DNA of 64,000 nt from Bufo bufo (GCF_905171765.1 NC_053392.1:444072837-444136836); one strand, 5' to 3'; positions 21,593 to 32,659 are shown, numbered from the stretch's first letter. The notes: a model not told the origin generated them from the letters alone. Translations and numbers: made by a program.

Positions 21593-21898
21593 AACTTTTG
21601 GCCACGACTGTACACTCTTGGGGATTGCTATATCACAATACTCCCCTGAGTATAAGCTCTTGTAAGAGCTTGTTCATGGTTCCTGCTCTCTGCATTTAGG
21701 AGAGGTTCACCCACTGGAGCCTGGAGCCTTGTCATAGGTCCAGGGTGGGTAGGAGATGGCGAGACATCCACCAAGCTTCGGTGGTTCGTGGGGTCTGCAG
21801 TGCTGACGGTGTCAAGTGGAGTGCTTGGAGTCCTCTGGAAGCACTAGGAGCATCTATCAACGGAGGTACCCGATCAGGGTGCTAGGCGTTCCGTTACA

Positions 21899-23497
21899 CA
21901 CTCGCTTTGCAGGAGCATACCTGCCTGGAAAGTAGTCGTGCAGGGGTTCATGGAAGCAGCGGGGGTAGCAGTCAGTCAGTGCAGAGTGTTGGGGGTAAAA
22001 TCACCTACTTGGCGGTGTGGCAGTTTTTTGTTAAGCCGCCGGAGGAGATGAACATGGCCATTTGTAGAATCTGTGGGCAGAAGGTGAAGCATGGCCTGGG
22101 TGCCAATATTGGCACCATGGTGCTGCGTCAACATATGCAGCGTCACCATAAAGTGGCCTGGGAGAACCGTGGCTTTGATGTGGTGGTCCAGCCTGCCGCA
22201 GCAACCGCTGCATCACCCAGTGGCACGCACCCGATTTCAGGCAGTCAAGGCTACACCACCTCAGCCGAAGGGAGCTGTCTGTCCTTCCCATCATCTGCTG
22301 GTCCTGATGCTTCTGCTCCTCCCCCTACTCCTCGTCAGTCATTCCGTCAACAATCAATCACCTAAGCAATTGCCAAGTGACAACAGCATGCGTGCACTCA
22401 TCCAACGGTGCAGAAGCTGAATGTGCTCCTGGCCAAGTTGCTGGCGCTGCAGTCCCTCCTTTCCAAATGGTGGACTCTGCACCTTTCAAAGAACTGATGG
22501 CTTGTGCCGAGCCAAGTTGGAGAGTCCAAAGCCATTATTTCTTTGCCAAAAAGGCAGTACCAGCCCTGCACACGTATGTAGAACAGAAGGTGGGCCAGTC
22601 CTTGAGCCTGTTGGTGTCTGCACAGCAGCGCCGACGTGTGATACTGTAACTACAGTCAGGGACAATACATGTCCTTTACGGCCCTTTGAGTGAATGTGTC
22701 TCCTGCACAGCCACTCCAGCAACTTGGCCAGGTGACGCCGCTTCTGCCTCCAAGTTCTCACGCCATTGGTCCTGCGACAATGTCCGCCTCTGCCTCCTCA
22801 TCCTCCACCGTGTCCTCAGCCTCCACTGCAGGGACAATTCACAGTGCCCCTCCAGCATACCACATGTGCAGGGCATGGCGGTGTCACGCTGTTCTGCACT
22901 TTGTTTGCCTGGGCGAACAGAGTCACACAGGGGAGGAACTGCTCCGTGTCCTTCATCAAGAAATCAAATCCCGGCTTTCTCCACAACAACTCAAAATCAG
23001 AACCATGGTGACCGACAACGGGAATAACATGGTGTCGGCGCTGTGTCAAGGAGGGCTGAGCCATGAACCCTGTATGGCACACGTGTTCAATCTGGTTGTC
23101 AAGCGTTTCCTGAAGTCTTCCACCCATCTGCAAGACATCCTAAAAATGGCCAGGAAACTTTGCATGCACTTGAGCCACTCGTACACCTCAAAGCACACCC
23201 TCCTTCAGCTGCAGCGGCAGAATGGCATCCCCCAACATAGGCTGATATGCGACGTTTCCACCCTCCATATGTTGGACCGACTATACGAACAGAGAAAGGC
23301 CATAAACGATTTTTTGATGATCAAAGCGGACAGGAGTACTCCCCTGTGTAACTTCGATGTCAGCCAGTGGCAGCTCATGCATGACACCTGCCGTTTGCTC
23401 AGGCCCTTTGAGGAGGCCACGTTATTTGTCAGTCGCCAGAACTAAGGGATGAACAACGTCATTCTGCTTCATGTCCCGGAACAGATGCTGGTAATGG
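21899..23497 (+). pseudogene. hAT copy 2: BED finger and transposase core
   Basis: The frame at 21907-22365 has a BED-type zinc finger (C-R-I-C-G ... H-M-Q-R-H-H). A second frame (to ~22640) has PFQMVDSAPF and VPALHTYVEQKVGQSL. The third, 22690-23445, holds the transposase core: MVTDNGNNMVSAL with a catalytic aspartate, then C-M-A-H-V-F-N-L-V-V, the conserved hAT segment. It ends with TAA at 23443-23445, but homologous sequence continues to about 23490. The C-terminal dimerisation domain (hATC) is missing, probably cut off by the adjacent Harbinger. At least two frameshifts, so a pseudogene; it is the best preserved of the three copies. Confidence 0.88.
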
Positions 23498-23584
23498 GTT
23501 AAAACTTTCATCTTTTTGCTCTCATTTTTCTTTTAGGTTATATTTTTTGGGAGAAAGACCTGAACTTAATACATTTCCCAAAAA

Positions 23585-25276
23585 ATGTCCAGTAAGTATC
23601 TTTTTTGATGGATTTTTTATAATGATTCAAAATCAATTGTTTAATTATTTTTAATTGTTTCAATAGGCTATTCAAGTGAGTCCGGGAACTCTCCTCCAAG
23701 GCGACGAGTTCGCTTGGAAACGGTATGTCATGTTTTAAAGTTTTATTTTATTATCCCATCCATGTCCAAAATATTTATTTTTTTTTCTTTTACAGCAATC
23801 GTCAACGGAGGAGAGGTATTCCGGCCCAGCTCCGACAGCGGAAGAGGAGGAAGTCGGGGGTGGACACGATGAATCGGTAATTAAAAAAAAAAAAAGATGT
23901 ATTGTGTTTTTTCATAATTCTTATAATTTATGGTTATTAAATTGATATTCTTTTATTTTAGTCTAATCCTACTGTTGCCTAATCCTACTCTTGAGGTCGT
24001 CAGCAACCACCCACAAGGCGCCGGGGAGCCTATCCAGGCATGTTGGGAGTAGTAGTTTTGCAACAGCAGTTGCCAGTAATTTGAGAGTAATGTTTATTTT
24101 TATATTTTTCAGAGACGGCAGTCATGGTGCGATGGCGCTCAATAAGGGACCGCAACAAAAAAGATTACAATGAGGAGGTCAATCGCCCGAGTGGGTCTGG
24201 CGGAACCTGCCGGCAGCCGTACCGCTATGCGGCTGCCCTAGGGTTCCTACGTAGAACCCTAGAGCTGCGAAGGTAAGTAAAAAAATCCCTAAAAAAATGG
24301 TAAAATGTTTAAATCAATTTTAAAAACATGCTAATTTTTCTTTTTTTGTTTTTTTTACAGAACAACTAGCAGTGCTCGGGCGCCAGAACCTCCTTGTGAA
24401 GGTCATCAAGAGGCGGTCCCTGCTGAGCTGCCACCCGCGGATCCCTCTCCACCTGTTCCAGCACCTGGTCAGGACCCAAATCGTCCTCTACTGGTGCCCT
24501 CTGGTGACGCAACAATGGCCGTTATGGCGCCACTTTTTGAGGCGTTGATGCGTCGCCAGAGGGCCGGTAGAAGCCGCCAAGCTGATTATGAAGACCTCAC
24601 AAGGCTCTTGTATGAGACCTTGTGTGGTTACAGCAATAGGATTGTAGCCTTGGAGGCCGAGCAGAGAAGTCAGCGGGAGTTTGTGGTGCAGTTTTCTCTG
24701 CCGGGCCCGCTACAACCCTATTGGCTGTCAGTTAATCAGCTGGTGGCGGACTTCACGCCCGACCAGGTGTTGGAGTTGAGACGTAGGGTGGAGGATGAGA
24801 TGTGGGATTTGAGACACCGCACAACTTCCTTCCCCCAACCACCAACCTATCCCCCCTCCCATTCCTATCCCCCCTCCCATTCCTATCCCCCCTCCCATTC
24901 CTATCCCCCACCACAACCTCCTCACCCCTTCCAACCTCCTCACCCCTTCCAACCTCCTCACCCCTTCCAACCTCCGCAAACTCCAACCCGTCCACCTCAA
25001 CCACCTCCCCATTCTACAACCCCCGAGCCTTTTCAACACTGTTCTCCCTCTCCTCCTAACTATTTTCAACAAACAACTTTCACCACTCCTTCTTCGCTGG
25101 CTCGGACAACTCCTTCACCCAATCCCCCATCCCGTTTGCATACTCCCGCTGTCTCTCCTCCCACATCGCACATTTCAGTCTCCACCAGAACTTACGAAGG
25201 TGGAGAGGGATCAAGCCGTGCACTGCCTTCCACCCCCCAACCTCCTCCTCCAAATCCTCAATACCAGGATTTGTAA
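23585..25276 (+). pseudogene. Harbinger accessory protein, MADF/SANT-like, multi-exon
   Basis: Exons by splice consensus: 23585-23591 (ATG TCC A), 23667-23722, 23796-23876, then 24113-24272 and 24361-25276 (stop TAA). The first three join in frame into a short Ser/Glu-rich N-terminus. Exon 24113-24272 reads M-V-R-W-R-S-I-R-D-R-N-K-K-D-Y-N, the second half of a MADF (Myb/SANT-like) DNA-binding domain. The last exon has a predicted helical segment, then a Pro-rich tail with repeats PPSHSYPPSHSY and PPHPFQPPHPFQ. The first half of the MADF domain should lie between 23876 and 24113, but that stretch has stops and looks replaced. In known Harbingers this protein helps nuclear import and end binding of the transposase. 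Broken here. Confidence 0.72.
24840..24980 (+). repeat. Short in-frame tandem repeats in the Pro-rich tail
   Basis: Three to four copies of an 18-bp unit (CCCTCCCATTCCTATCCC) are followed by three copies of an 18-bp unit coding P-P-H-P-F-Q. Confidence 0.9.
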
Positions 25277-25410
25277 TTTTTTTTTGTTTGAAATTTTATA
25301 TTTATATTGTTTTATTATTTATATATTTTTTTATTTTATAAAATTCAGTAAAAGTTATTTTAAAAGTTTTTATGTGTCCTTGTGTTTTTTTTTACTTATC
25401 TAAAAATACA

Positions 25411-26025
25411 GGCCTGACATGCTCTCCCACCGCTTGTGGAGCGACACTGCAACTGTCGCTCTACAGGTGGTGGGAGAGGGTGTGGTGGATAAAGGCCTGA
25501 CATGCTCTCCCACCGCCTGTGGAGCGACACTGCAACTGTCGCTCTACAGGCGGTGGGAGAGGTTGTGGTGGATAAAGGCCTGACATGCTCTCCCACCGCC
25601 TGTGGAGCGACACTGCAACTGTCGCTCTACAGGCGGTGGGAGAGGGTGTGGTGGATAAAGGCCTGACATGCTCTCCCACCGCTTGTGGAGCGACACTGCA
25701 ACTGTCGCTCTACAGGCGCTGGGAGAGGGTGTGGTGGATAAAGGCCTGACATGCTCTCCCACCGCCTGTGGAGCGACACTGCAACTGTCGCTCTACAGGC
25801 GGTGGGAGAGGGTGTGGTGGATAAAGGCCTGACATGCTCTCCCACCGCCTGTGGAGCGACACTGCAACTGTCGCTCTACAGGCGGTGGGAGAGGGTGTGG
25901 TGGATAAAGGCCTGACATGCTCTCCCACCGCCTGTGGAGCGACACTGCAACTGTCGCTCTACAGGCGGTGGGAGAGGGTGTGGTGGATAAAGGCCTGACA
26001 TGCTCTCACACCGCTTGGGGAGCCA
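25411..26025. repeat. 83-bp minisatellite, each unit a 24-bp-stem hairpin
   Basis: Units start at 25411, 25494, 25577, 25660, 25743, 25826 and 25909 (GGCCTGACATG), with a partial eighth from 25992. Within a unit, CTCTCCCACCGCCTGT and GAGCGAC pair with GTCGCTC and ACAGGCGGTGGGAGAG around the loop ACTGCAACT. The only mismatch is one G opposite T, a wobble in RNA. Sequence identity between units is very high. It lies between the 3' ends of the two Harbinger genes. Confidence 0.95.
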
Positions 26026-26203
26026 GCCAATGATAGTGGCTACTCATGCGGTGATAAGATATTTTAACAAAAATAATATAAATTATTTAAAAAGAAACAC
26101 CATACTACTATATTTGAAAAAGTTATTAAACTTTATTAATGATCAATTTTTTGGAGAAAAAAAACAGCAACAGTAAAAAATTTCAATTTTAAACATTCTG
26201 GTC

Positions 26204-27685
26204 CTACCACTGTAAACGTCCAGCATCTGAGCTGAAGTAGGCAGCAAATGAATCACGCATGGCGGACACCGCCACAGTACCACGTGGTCCAAAAGTTTCA
26301 ATACTAGTCATTTCGCTGTCCTCGATTATTCGCTCAATGGCGGGTTCTTTAGTCCGTATGAAATTGTGAAGAACTACCCCACACTTTACCACTTCGTCTA
26401 CAGTTTCAATCTTCAACTGAATCGGTTTAGCAAAAACTCTCCATTTAGAGGCAAGGATCCCAAAGGTGCACTCGACCATTCTTCGTGCCCTTGTTAACCG
26501 ATAATTAAAAATGCGTTTTGTGGCATCCAATCCATGGCTGGAGTAGGGTTTAATCAGATTTCCAGACATTTGAAAAGCTTCATCACCCACCAAGATGTAT
26601 GGCAGTGGTGGACTGTCGGTTCTAGGCATAGGTTCAGGAGGTGGAAAGTCAAATTGCCGATTGTAAACGCTCCGTCCCATGAAAGAGTTTTTAAAAATCA
26701 TTGAATCATTGGTGCGGCCATATGCACCAATATCAACTGCCACAAACCGGTACTCAGCATCAGCGATGGCCATTAAAACAATTGAAAAATACTTTTTATA
26801 ATTAAAAAATTCTGATCCGGTACCTGGTGGCTTTATAACACGGAAATGTTTTCCGTCCACTGCGCCGACACAATGCGGAAATTGACACACCTCATAAAAA
26901 TTTTTTTCAATTTGAAGCCATCTCTGCTGATTCGGAGTAGGTATGAACTCCTCATGCAGTTCCTCCCATAAAACTTGGCACGTTTCTTTTACAATTGTTG
27001 AAATTGTTGAAATCCCAAGCCGGAAATGGTAGTGTAGCGAGGTGAAACTGTCACCTGTAGCCAGAAAGCTGAAAAAAAAATATAAATAAAATATTAGATT
27101 AGTAATTTGAAATACTTAAAAATTTTAGATTATGGATTTGTCAAATTTGATATGGCCTGAATCACTATAATTATCAAAAATATCGTTATGAGTAAAATTT
27201 TTCTATACTTGAAAGCATCAATACATATTTACCGACTGTAATATTTAAATACATACAGATTAGTATAGCTGCTCTAAAAATCTTCTAAAAAAATTGTTAA
27301 TGAAGTATAAATAGTAAACAACACATATAAATAATTAAAATTAATATATCTATATGTCATTATCTTACCGGATGGTCAACATGAGTCGTTCTGTAGGTGA
27401 CACACTCCTGCTGAAATATGTATCCATCCTGGCCAGTCTCGGTGATACTCGGTCTAGGAGCTCATCAAAGCTAGCCATATTCATGCGAAAAAAATTATTA
27501 AATTTTTCAGGATAATGACGCAATTCCGGGTACAGGACTTCAAATGCTCCTTCGGTAATCCGTGCAGACGAAATTGGATGAACCCAATATCGACGAAGAC
27601 GACGCAGACGTCTATCTCGTTGTTGTTTCCTCCATCTTGAAACCAAAATCAGGGCTTTGAAAGCAAACTCTTGTTCAGGCATCAT
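26204..27685 (-). CDS. PIF/Harbinger transposase, two exons, open
   Basis: Exon 1 is 27685-27369 (ATG at 27685) and exon 2 is 27068-26204. The donor CG|GTAAGA and acceptor TTTCAG|CTTT join within an arginine codon, giving 1182 bp, 393 aa and TAA/TGA-free reading to the stop. Exon 1 has the helix-turn-helix-like N-terminus (R-W-R-K-Q-Q, then F-N-N-F-F-R-M). Exon 2 has the DDE domain: G-A-V-D-G-K-H (first D), V-G-D-E-A-F (second D) and R-M-V-E-C-T-F-G-I (E). It belongs to the DDE_Tnp_4 family together with the domesticated HARBI1. Length is normal. It could be functional as protein, although the partner MADF gene is broken. The intron is AT-rich, about 300 bp. Confidence 0.9.
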
Positions 27686-27740
27686 CCTGGCGACAATCCT
27701 AAGCAGAATCTGAGCTAGTCCCTAAAGGTTTACTTTTTAT

Positions 27741-27822
27741 AGACCAAAATATTTGCATATTTTATTGTTGTACAACAGTGAGACCAAAATATTTGCATAT
27801 TTTATTGTTGTACAAATATAAG
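27741..27822. repeat. 41-bp tandem duplication
   Basis: GACCAAAATATTTGCATATT and the following bases occur twice in direct succession, upstream of the transposase gene. Confidence 0.9.
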
Positions 27823-27859
27823 TGATAAGATTAGTTGTGATTAGATTAATTTTATTGAT

Positions 27860-28149
27860 AGGATTATTTTGCATACCGGATCCGCTCAAAAATAGACGAC
27901 GGATCCGCTGTTTCAACGGATCCACACGACGGATCCGGCTGCATACCGGATCCATAGGACGGATCCGTAAAAAAACCGTAACGGTTGCATTCAGGATTTC
28001 CGGATCCGTATGTTCGGAAAAAAAAAACGGAAAGACGCATCCGGAATGAAAAAATGATGCGTTCTCACGCGTTTTTCCGGATCCGGTATGTAATTCCGGT
28101 AAATGGACTACACGACGGATCCGGCCAACGCAAGTGTGAAAGAGCCCTA
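27860..28149. repeat. GGATCCG-rich subterminal region
   Basis: At least eight copies of CGGATCCG or ACGGATCC in both orientations, ending CCAACGCAAGTGTGAAAGAG then CCC and TAA. It may be the Harbinger right end or a MITE next to it. The similar GACGGATCCGAC motif at 39960 sits in another MITE. Confidence 0.55.
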
Positions 28150-28155
28150 ATTTGA

Positions 28156-28400
28156 CCCTTCTTCTGATCTGTCAGAAGGAAGGAAAAATGAGACGCACAA
28201 CGGCTCCTGTCTATGTAACAGCTGTAAGGCCTGCATGACATGGTCCCTATTTTGCATCAGAATTGGCTTGTGATTTGGTAGTCAAAAGCAGGAGTGGGTA
28301 CAAAACTCAGAAGACATGCAAATATTCCATTCACGTGTCATCTCTGTTTTGGATCCACTCCTGTGTTTTTTTGCGTTAGCAATACTGATGGATTAGCACG
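28156..28400. repeat. MITE-like repeat, copy C
   Basis: Same family as 4796-5035 and 5155-5340 (TTGCATCAG, AAAAGCAGGAGTGGGTAC, CATGCAAATATTCC). Confidence 0.65.
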
Positions 28401-28807
28401 GGCTTCACATGTTCGTATGAACTAGCCCTAAAGCTGTAGCCTGCTCTCATTGTATTTATTGGAAGCCATTTGGTACCAGGAGAGGTATAGAGTGGGCTCA
28501 GTATGAATGTGGAACCTGCACTCCCTGAATTTTATGGTGGCCATTATGGCACATAACAGGTAGGTTCCCGTCTGATAGAGATCGCCTTGACGTTTCGCAG
28601 ATGGGCCCAAATATTTTGTACAAAATGTATTTGCCAAGAATCTCAAATTTGAAAAAAAAGCGTAGCATTTAAATCAGAATGTTTTCTATAATTATGGCAT
28701 TATTGTACTTTATTTGTGTTTGCAGAGTGCTGCTGCATTGTCCTTTCTTTCACGCTATAGTAGGATCTTGGGCCTCTGCACAGTTCTTTATACCTGGCGC
28801 TAACATT
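28401..28807. other. No gene or repeat recognised
   Basis: Unremarkable sequence. The only frame (28428-28646, minus) has no recognisable motif. Confidence 0.5.
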
Positions 28808-28943
28808 GACCTGTAAGGCTGAGTTCACACTTGAGTTTTTGGGTCAGTTTTGGCCCCTTAACTGCCCAAATAAGGGAAGTGTGCAGTGATTCTAAGAGTG
28901 ACGCCTGTCATCTACATGTCATACTGACTCCCGGTATTGTTTC
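28808..28943. mobile_element. MITE fragment, AAGGCTGAGTTCACA type
   Basis: Shares AAGGCTGAGTTCACA at its left end and AGAGTGACGCCTGTCAT with 32206-32560. It is cut by the LTR starting at 28944. Confidence 0.6.
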
Positions 28944-29845
28944 TGTCACGGCCATGGTCAAGGTCGTGACTCCTGTAACCGCATGCAGTTGCCTGCGGTC
29001 TTGGTGTTGTTGTCAATCACAGGTGAGGGCTATAGTATGTTGCCTCACCTGTGGTTGCCGCTGGCAACATTGTGTATGTGGCAGCAGAACAGCCTGAGCG
29101 GTGCTAGGCAGCTTGCTGCAGTAGGCATGCGGTTGCACCTGGCAACCTCTCTTTATAGGTGTGCCTTTTATCGGTGTGCACGGGGGGTTATATGTGTTGT
29201 GTGCACCTCCCCTTTAAGTTGTTGTTTTCCCTTCCCTGGTGTTGGAAGGGTTAACTTCCTTCCTAGTGTGTGTGTGCACTGGGTGTGTCTGACTGTGGGT
29301 GTGGCTACTTGGCCCTATAAAGCCTCAGTGGAAGGCAGTAGTCAGAGAGGGTTCTTCAGCCATGCTTGCTGGAGACATCCTTCTGCTAATTTACCATCTG
29401 CCAGTGAGGGCCACCCTGGTTGTCAAAATGTTATGACTGGTGTTAGTTTATGGTTTATCTGTTATTGCAGCATATGGTTTACTGGGTTCCCGTGTGATGT
29501 CTGTTGTGTGCTGTGTCCTTTATGTTGGTTGTGGATAGCAGCACTTGCACGTGGTTTCCAGGTTGTGTGTCTGTGGCAGGTAAGTGTGGAGCTAGTCTCA
29601 CTTACCTGTCATTGCCATATGTCTGTTTATGTTCCCCCTTTCTATGTATCTTGGCCAGTGAGACTCCTGTTCCTCCGTGTCTAGGAGGAACGGGTCGTCT
29701 TACCCTGCACCTAGTCCAGGGCCACCCTGAGGGCGAGCAGGAATATCAGGTTCCGGAGTATGAGCCCTCCTACCTTCAGGGTTGGCTCATACGTATAGGA
29801 GACAGGGTCAGAGTTAGGGATGTGTAGGAGGTGACCAGCTCCCAA
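28944..29845 (+). mobile_element. LTR, 3' end not resolved
   Basis: Starts TGTCACGGCCATGG. Has the CCCTTTAAGTTGTTG box and near 29826 the AGGAGGTGACC box shared with the LTRs at 1-443 and 31408-31968. A typical TGACA end is not found, so it may be truncated at about 29845. No coding function is supported for the frame at 28983-29684. Confidence 0.5.
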
Positions 29846-31402
29846 ATTCCGCGGTTTTTCCTTTTATTTATGCATCTTGGGATCCCTAGAGGCTAGGATC
29901 CGACACCACAGGTACCGCCACCGAATGGACTAACTGAGACAACTCTGAAGGTAGTGCTGTCTTATTTTATTTTTTCTACACCTTCTCTTGAAAGGGATTA
30001 AACAACAATAATATTCATTCCTGCATAGTGCAAACCCATCCATGTAACCTTCAATACAAGGGGAGGTGGACAAAAGTGCTATGTGCAATAAACAACATTT
30101 AAAGTTCATCAGGGAATACATAAAAATAAATTTATACAGACTGTGAGGGATACCACGCCTCGTCCCCCATTAACGTCAGACGTCAACTACGTAGAGCCAG
30201 CGAGATACGGTATGATCACTGGTTACCAAGGCGTGACGTTACGCCCTCCTGGAGGAGCTGGTAAGGTCAGTCTTGGTACAGTTTTCACAGACTCCTGTCC
30301 ACATGGGCACAGAGAGGCAAAAAGCTGAGAGAGCCTTTTCACTGACCCAGTGAAACAGCGCGTTCTCAGCCCATGAAGACTGCCACCAGTTTATTGTTTG
30401 ATATAAGCCCGGTCCGCTAATGGGATTATATAGGGTAAGAAACCAACCCGCGGTAGCTTATAACTAGGCTGAAACACGGACATGGCGATTCGTGATCGAG
30501 ATACCAGACAGAACAAGATTAAATTATATATTTAATCGCCTTGAGGGCTCACTAGACAATACACTATACACACAAGGATATATACAGTGGTCTGAGGCTA
30601 CAAATACAGGTGGTATGGTACAAACAGGATTAAAAAGAGCAAAAGTCAGTTTACCAGATGGATGAGTCCTTTTGGGTTGTGTTGAGTCCTTTGCTGTAGT
30701 CACATGGAGGGCAGTGATGTCAGCAGGTTGCAGGTCCCTCTAAACACATGGCACGATGTGACCCTCCTTCAGAGAAAAGAAACGCCCGCTTGCTGGCACA
30801 AGCCTTTTAACCTGTAGGCGGCCCCTCTTTCTGGGAGGGGTCCACCCCCCTCTGCTGGGCTGGCAGCACATGAGCCACAAACTCCAGACCAGAATGTCGT
30901 AGGGAGGTGGTTCTGGGACTAATGGATCCTCCTGGGTTCCGGCTACCAGTAGAATCAAAGCATGGTACCGTTATGTGCTTTCTGTGGGGAGATATGTATA
31001 TCTCCCCTCCCTGGCATCCCACCTCCAGACTATAACCACAGCCCTGTTAATCGTGCACATAGGGACACAAATATGTATCCGGGTTGTGCCTGTGATTGCT
31101 GGGCGATTTATAATTCCTTATAAATCGCCGGCTCCAATATGTCTGATAATTCTGACTGAACTAGGGTCTGGCCTAGAGCCCCTGCAGAGAGGTATTTCCT
31201 GTTCCATTAGCTGGGTTCCTGGTTGGCTGAATGGATGTGTGAAATTGTAAACAAAGGTGGCCTGCAAGAAGTTCTCTGCCAGTTGGCTGGGCTTTGAAGC
31301 AGGGCACCCCCTGTGGAGCTCACTACCTCTGCTACCTTTCAGCAGATGGTTGGTGTGGGAACATGGCTGACAGTAAATATTAATCCATATTCCTCACACA
31401 GA
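29846..31402. other. 1.5 kb with no recognised gene
   Basis: No catalytic motifs on either strand. It has an imperfect look of LTR or internal retroelement sequence (for example the G+C-rich block 30780-30960) but no termini. Unassigned. Confidence 0.4.
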
Positions 31403-31407
31403 CCAAT

Positions 31408-31968
31408 TGTCACGGTGCCTTCTGTGACAGAGATTAGAAGATCGGAGAGACTGACTGCACGTGATGTTAACTGACAGTCTCTTATTTCTCAGTGTTGTGG
31501 TTTGGTAATGACCACACCTCTTGTCAGGTGCAGCCCGTTGTCATTACTACATTCCCTACTTAGTTTGGTCTCACACTTCATACCATGCGGTTGATATTCT
31601 CTGCTTGGATTTGGAAGAGTTAGTGTGCGGACCTTACCTGTGTTCCAGCTCATCCATTTTCTATGATAAGTTGTACTTCTCTTTGTATTTGGTTGTTCCC
31701 CTGTGCTTGTTGTTACTAGACCTCATGGAGACGCTGGTTCGTTCACCTGGGAAGGAACCAGTGGTCTCCTTCCCTGCCACTACCTAGGACATTTCAGGGC
31801 TCCTAGGGTCTAGGTTCTGGCGTATGTATTTTCCCACCTTCAGGGTCTATACATACTGACAGAGTTGTCGGGGCCAGGTTTAGGGGCTTCCTAGGAGGTG
31901 ACCTTTTCCCTCTCCCTAGCCTTGAGGCCTAGTTTTCTGTGTCCCTCCCCTCCCCTGTATTTGTGACA
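31408..31968 (+). mobile_element. Solo LTR with target duplication CCAAT
   Basis: 561 bp, TGTCACGGTGCC ... TATTTGTGACA, flanked by CCAAT at 31403-31407 and 31969-31973. The internal part is absent, so it is a recombination product. The open frame at 31521-31787 is not supported as a gene. Confidence 0.85.
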
Positions 31969-32205
31969 CCAATGTGGCTCAGACCCCAATGCATGTTTCA
32001 CAAGTTGCTTCCTCAAGGGAAAATTCTTGACCTAACCCCTTCCCTCCAGCCAGATCTGTAACTTGATCAGTGTGCACTTTTTGTAATACCAGTATCTTCT
32101 TATGTGGCACAAGGGACTTTGGGCACCCTCAGGCTCCTGGGCCTGGTAGTGACTGCTACCTCTGCATCCCCTATTGCTACACCCCTACTTGATGCTAACA
32201 TTGAC

Positions 32206-32560
32206 CTTTAAGGCTGAGTTCACATTTCAGTTATTTGGTCTGTTTTTGACCCGTAACTGACCAAATATTTGAAGTGTTTACTGACTCTAAAGCCTCACTA
32301 AAGCCTCTAACGCCAAAACACTGATGTTTAACATCAGTGTTTTGGTCAGTGATTTCCATCAGTGATTGGGAGCCAAAACCAGGATTGGAGCCTCCATAGA
32401 CATAAGGTATAAGGGAATGATCTGCACCTGTTCTGTGTTTAGAGCGGCACCTGGTTTTGGCTCACAATCACTGATTGAAATCACTGACTGAAACACTGAC
32501 ATGCGAATGAGGCTTAAGAGTGATGCCTGTCATACTGACGCACAGTAACTGTTGTTTCAC
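32206..32560. mobile_element. Foldback MITE, AAGGCTGAGTTCACA type
   Basis: Contains a palindrome CCAAAACACTGATG-TTTAA-CATCAGTGTTTTGG at about 32312-32344 and a second inverted pair (GAGCCAAAACCAGG and CCTGGTTTTGGCTC). Family member of 28808-28943. No coding. Confidence 0.6.
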
Positions 32561-32659
32561 TAGCACACCGGACTAGCTATACATGTTTCTACAATGCTCA
32601 GTGATGTACACCGACACGCTTTGTGACAAAATAATTTGGACCAAATCAAATTTTAGAAA

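Larger units (their letters stand above)
19902..21898 (+). mobile_element. Non-autonomous LTR element, copy 1 (3' LTR damaged)
   Basis: The 5' LTR is 19902-20804 (TGTGGCGAAACC ... TTCCGTTACA). Next come a primer-binding-site-like sequence, a short gag-like frame, and only the last part of the 3' LTR (21613-21898). Flanks are CACCC (19897-19901) and CACTC (21899-21903), a 5-bp duplication with one mismatch. A 20-bp scar of a Tc1 end sits exactly where the 3' LTR is broken. The intact relative is at 34335-37685. Confidence 0.85.
23498..28149. mobile_element. PIF/Harbinger region with two convergent genes
   Basis: An accessory MADF/SANT-like gene on + (23585-25276) and a transposase gene on - (26204-27685) face each other across a hairpin array. 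The right part ends in GTGTGAAAGAGCCC followed by TAA, a Harbinger-like end with a 3-bp TAA target. I could not find a matching left inverted repeat, so the left boundary (about 23497) is set by loss of hAT similarity. Confidence 0.75.

Noticed and set aside
23961..24076. A possible exon of the Harbinger accessory gene (flanked by TTTTAG)
   Set aside because: It has a TAA stop in the required frame and contains a common genomic motif (GCATGTTGGGAGTAGTAGTTTT type), so it is more likely replaced sequence.
25396..25928. Five overlapping minus-strand frames of 66-72 codons with V-E-R-Q-L-Q-C-R
   Set aside because: Translation of the 83-bp hairpin minisatellite; 83 is not a multiple of 3, so frames change every unit.
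28983..29684. 233-codon plus-strand frame, cysteine-rich, looking secreted
   Set aside because: It lies entirely in an LTR, lacks a proper ATG context, and the C/V/W richness follows from the G/T-rich LTR composition.
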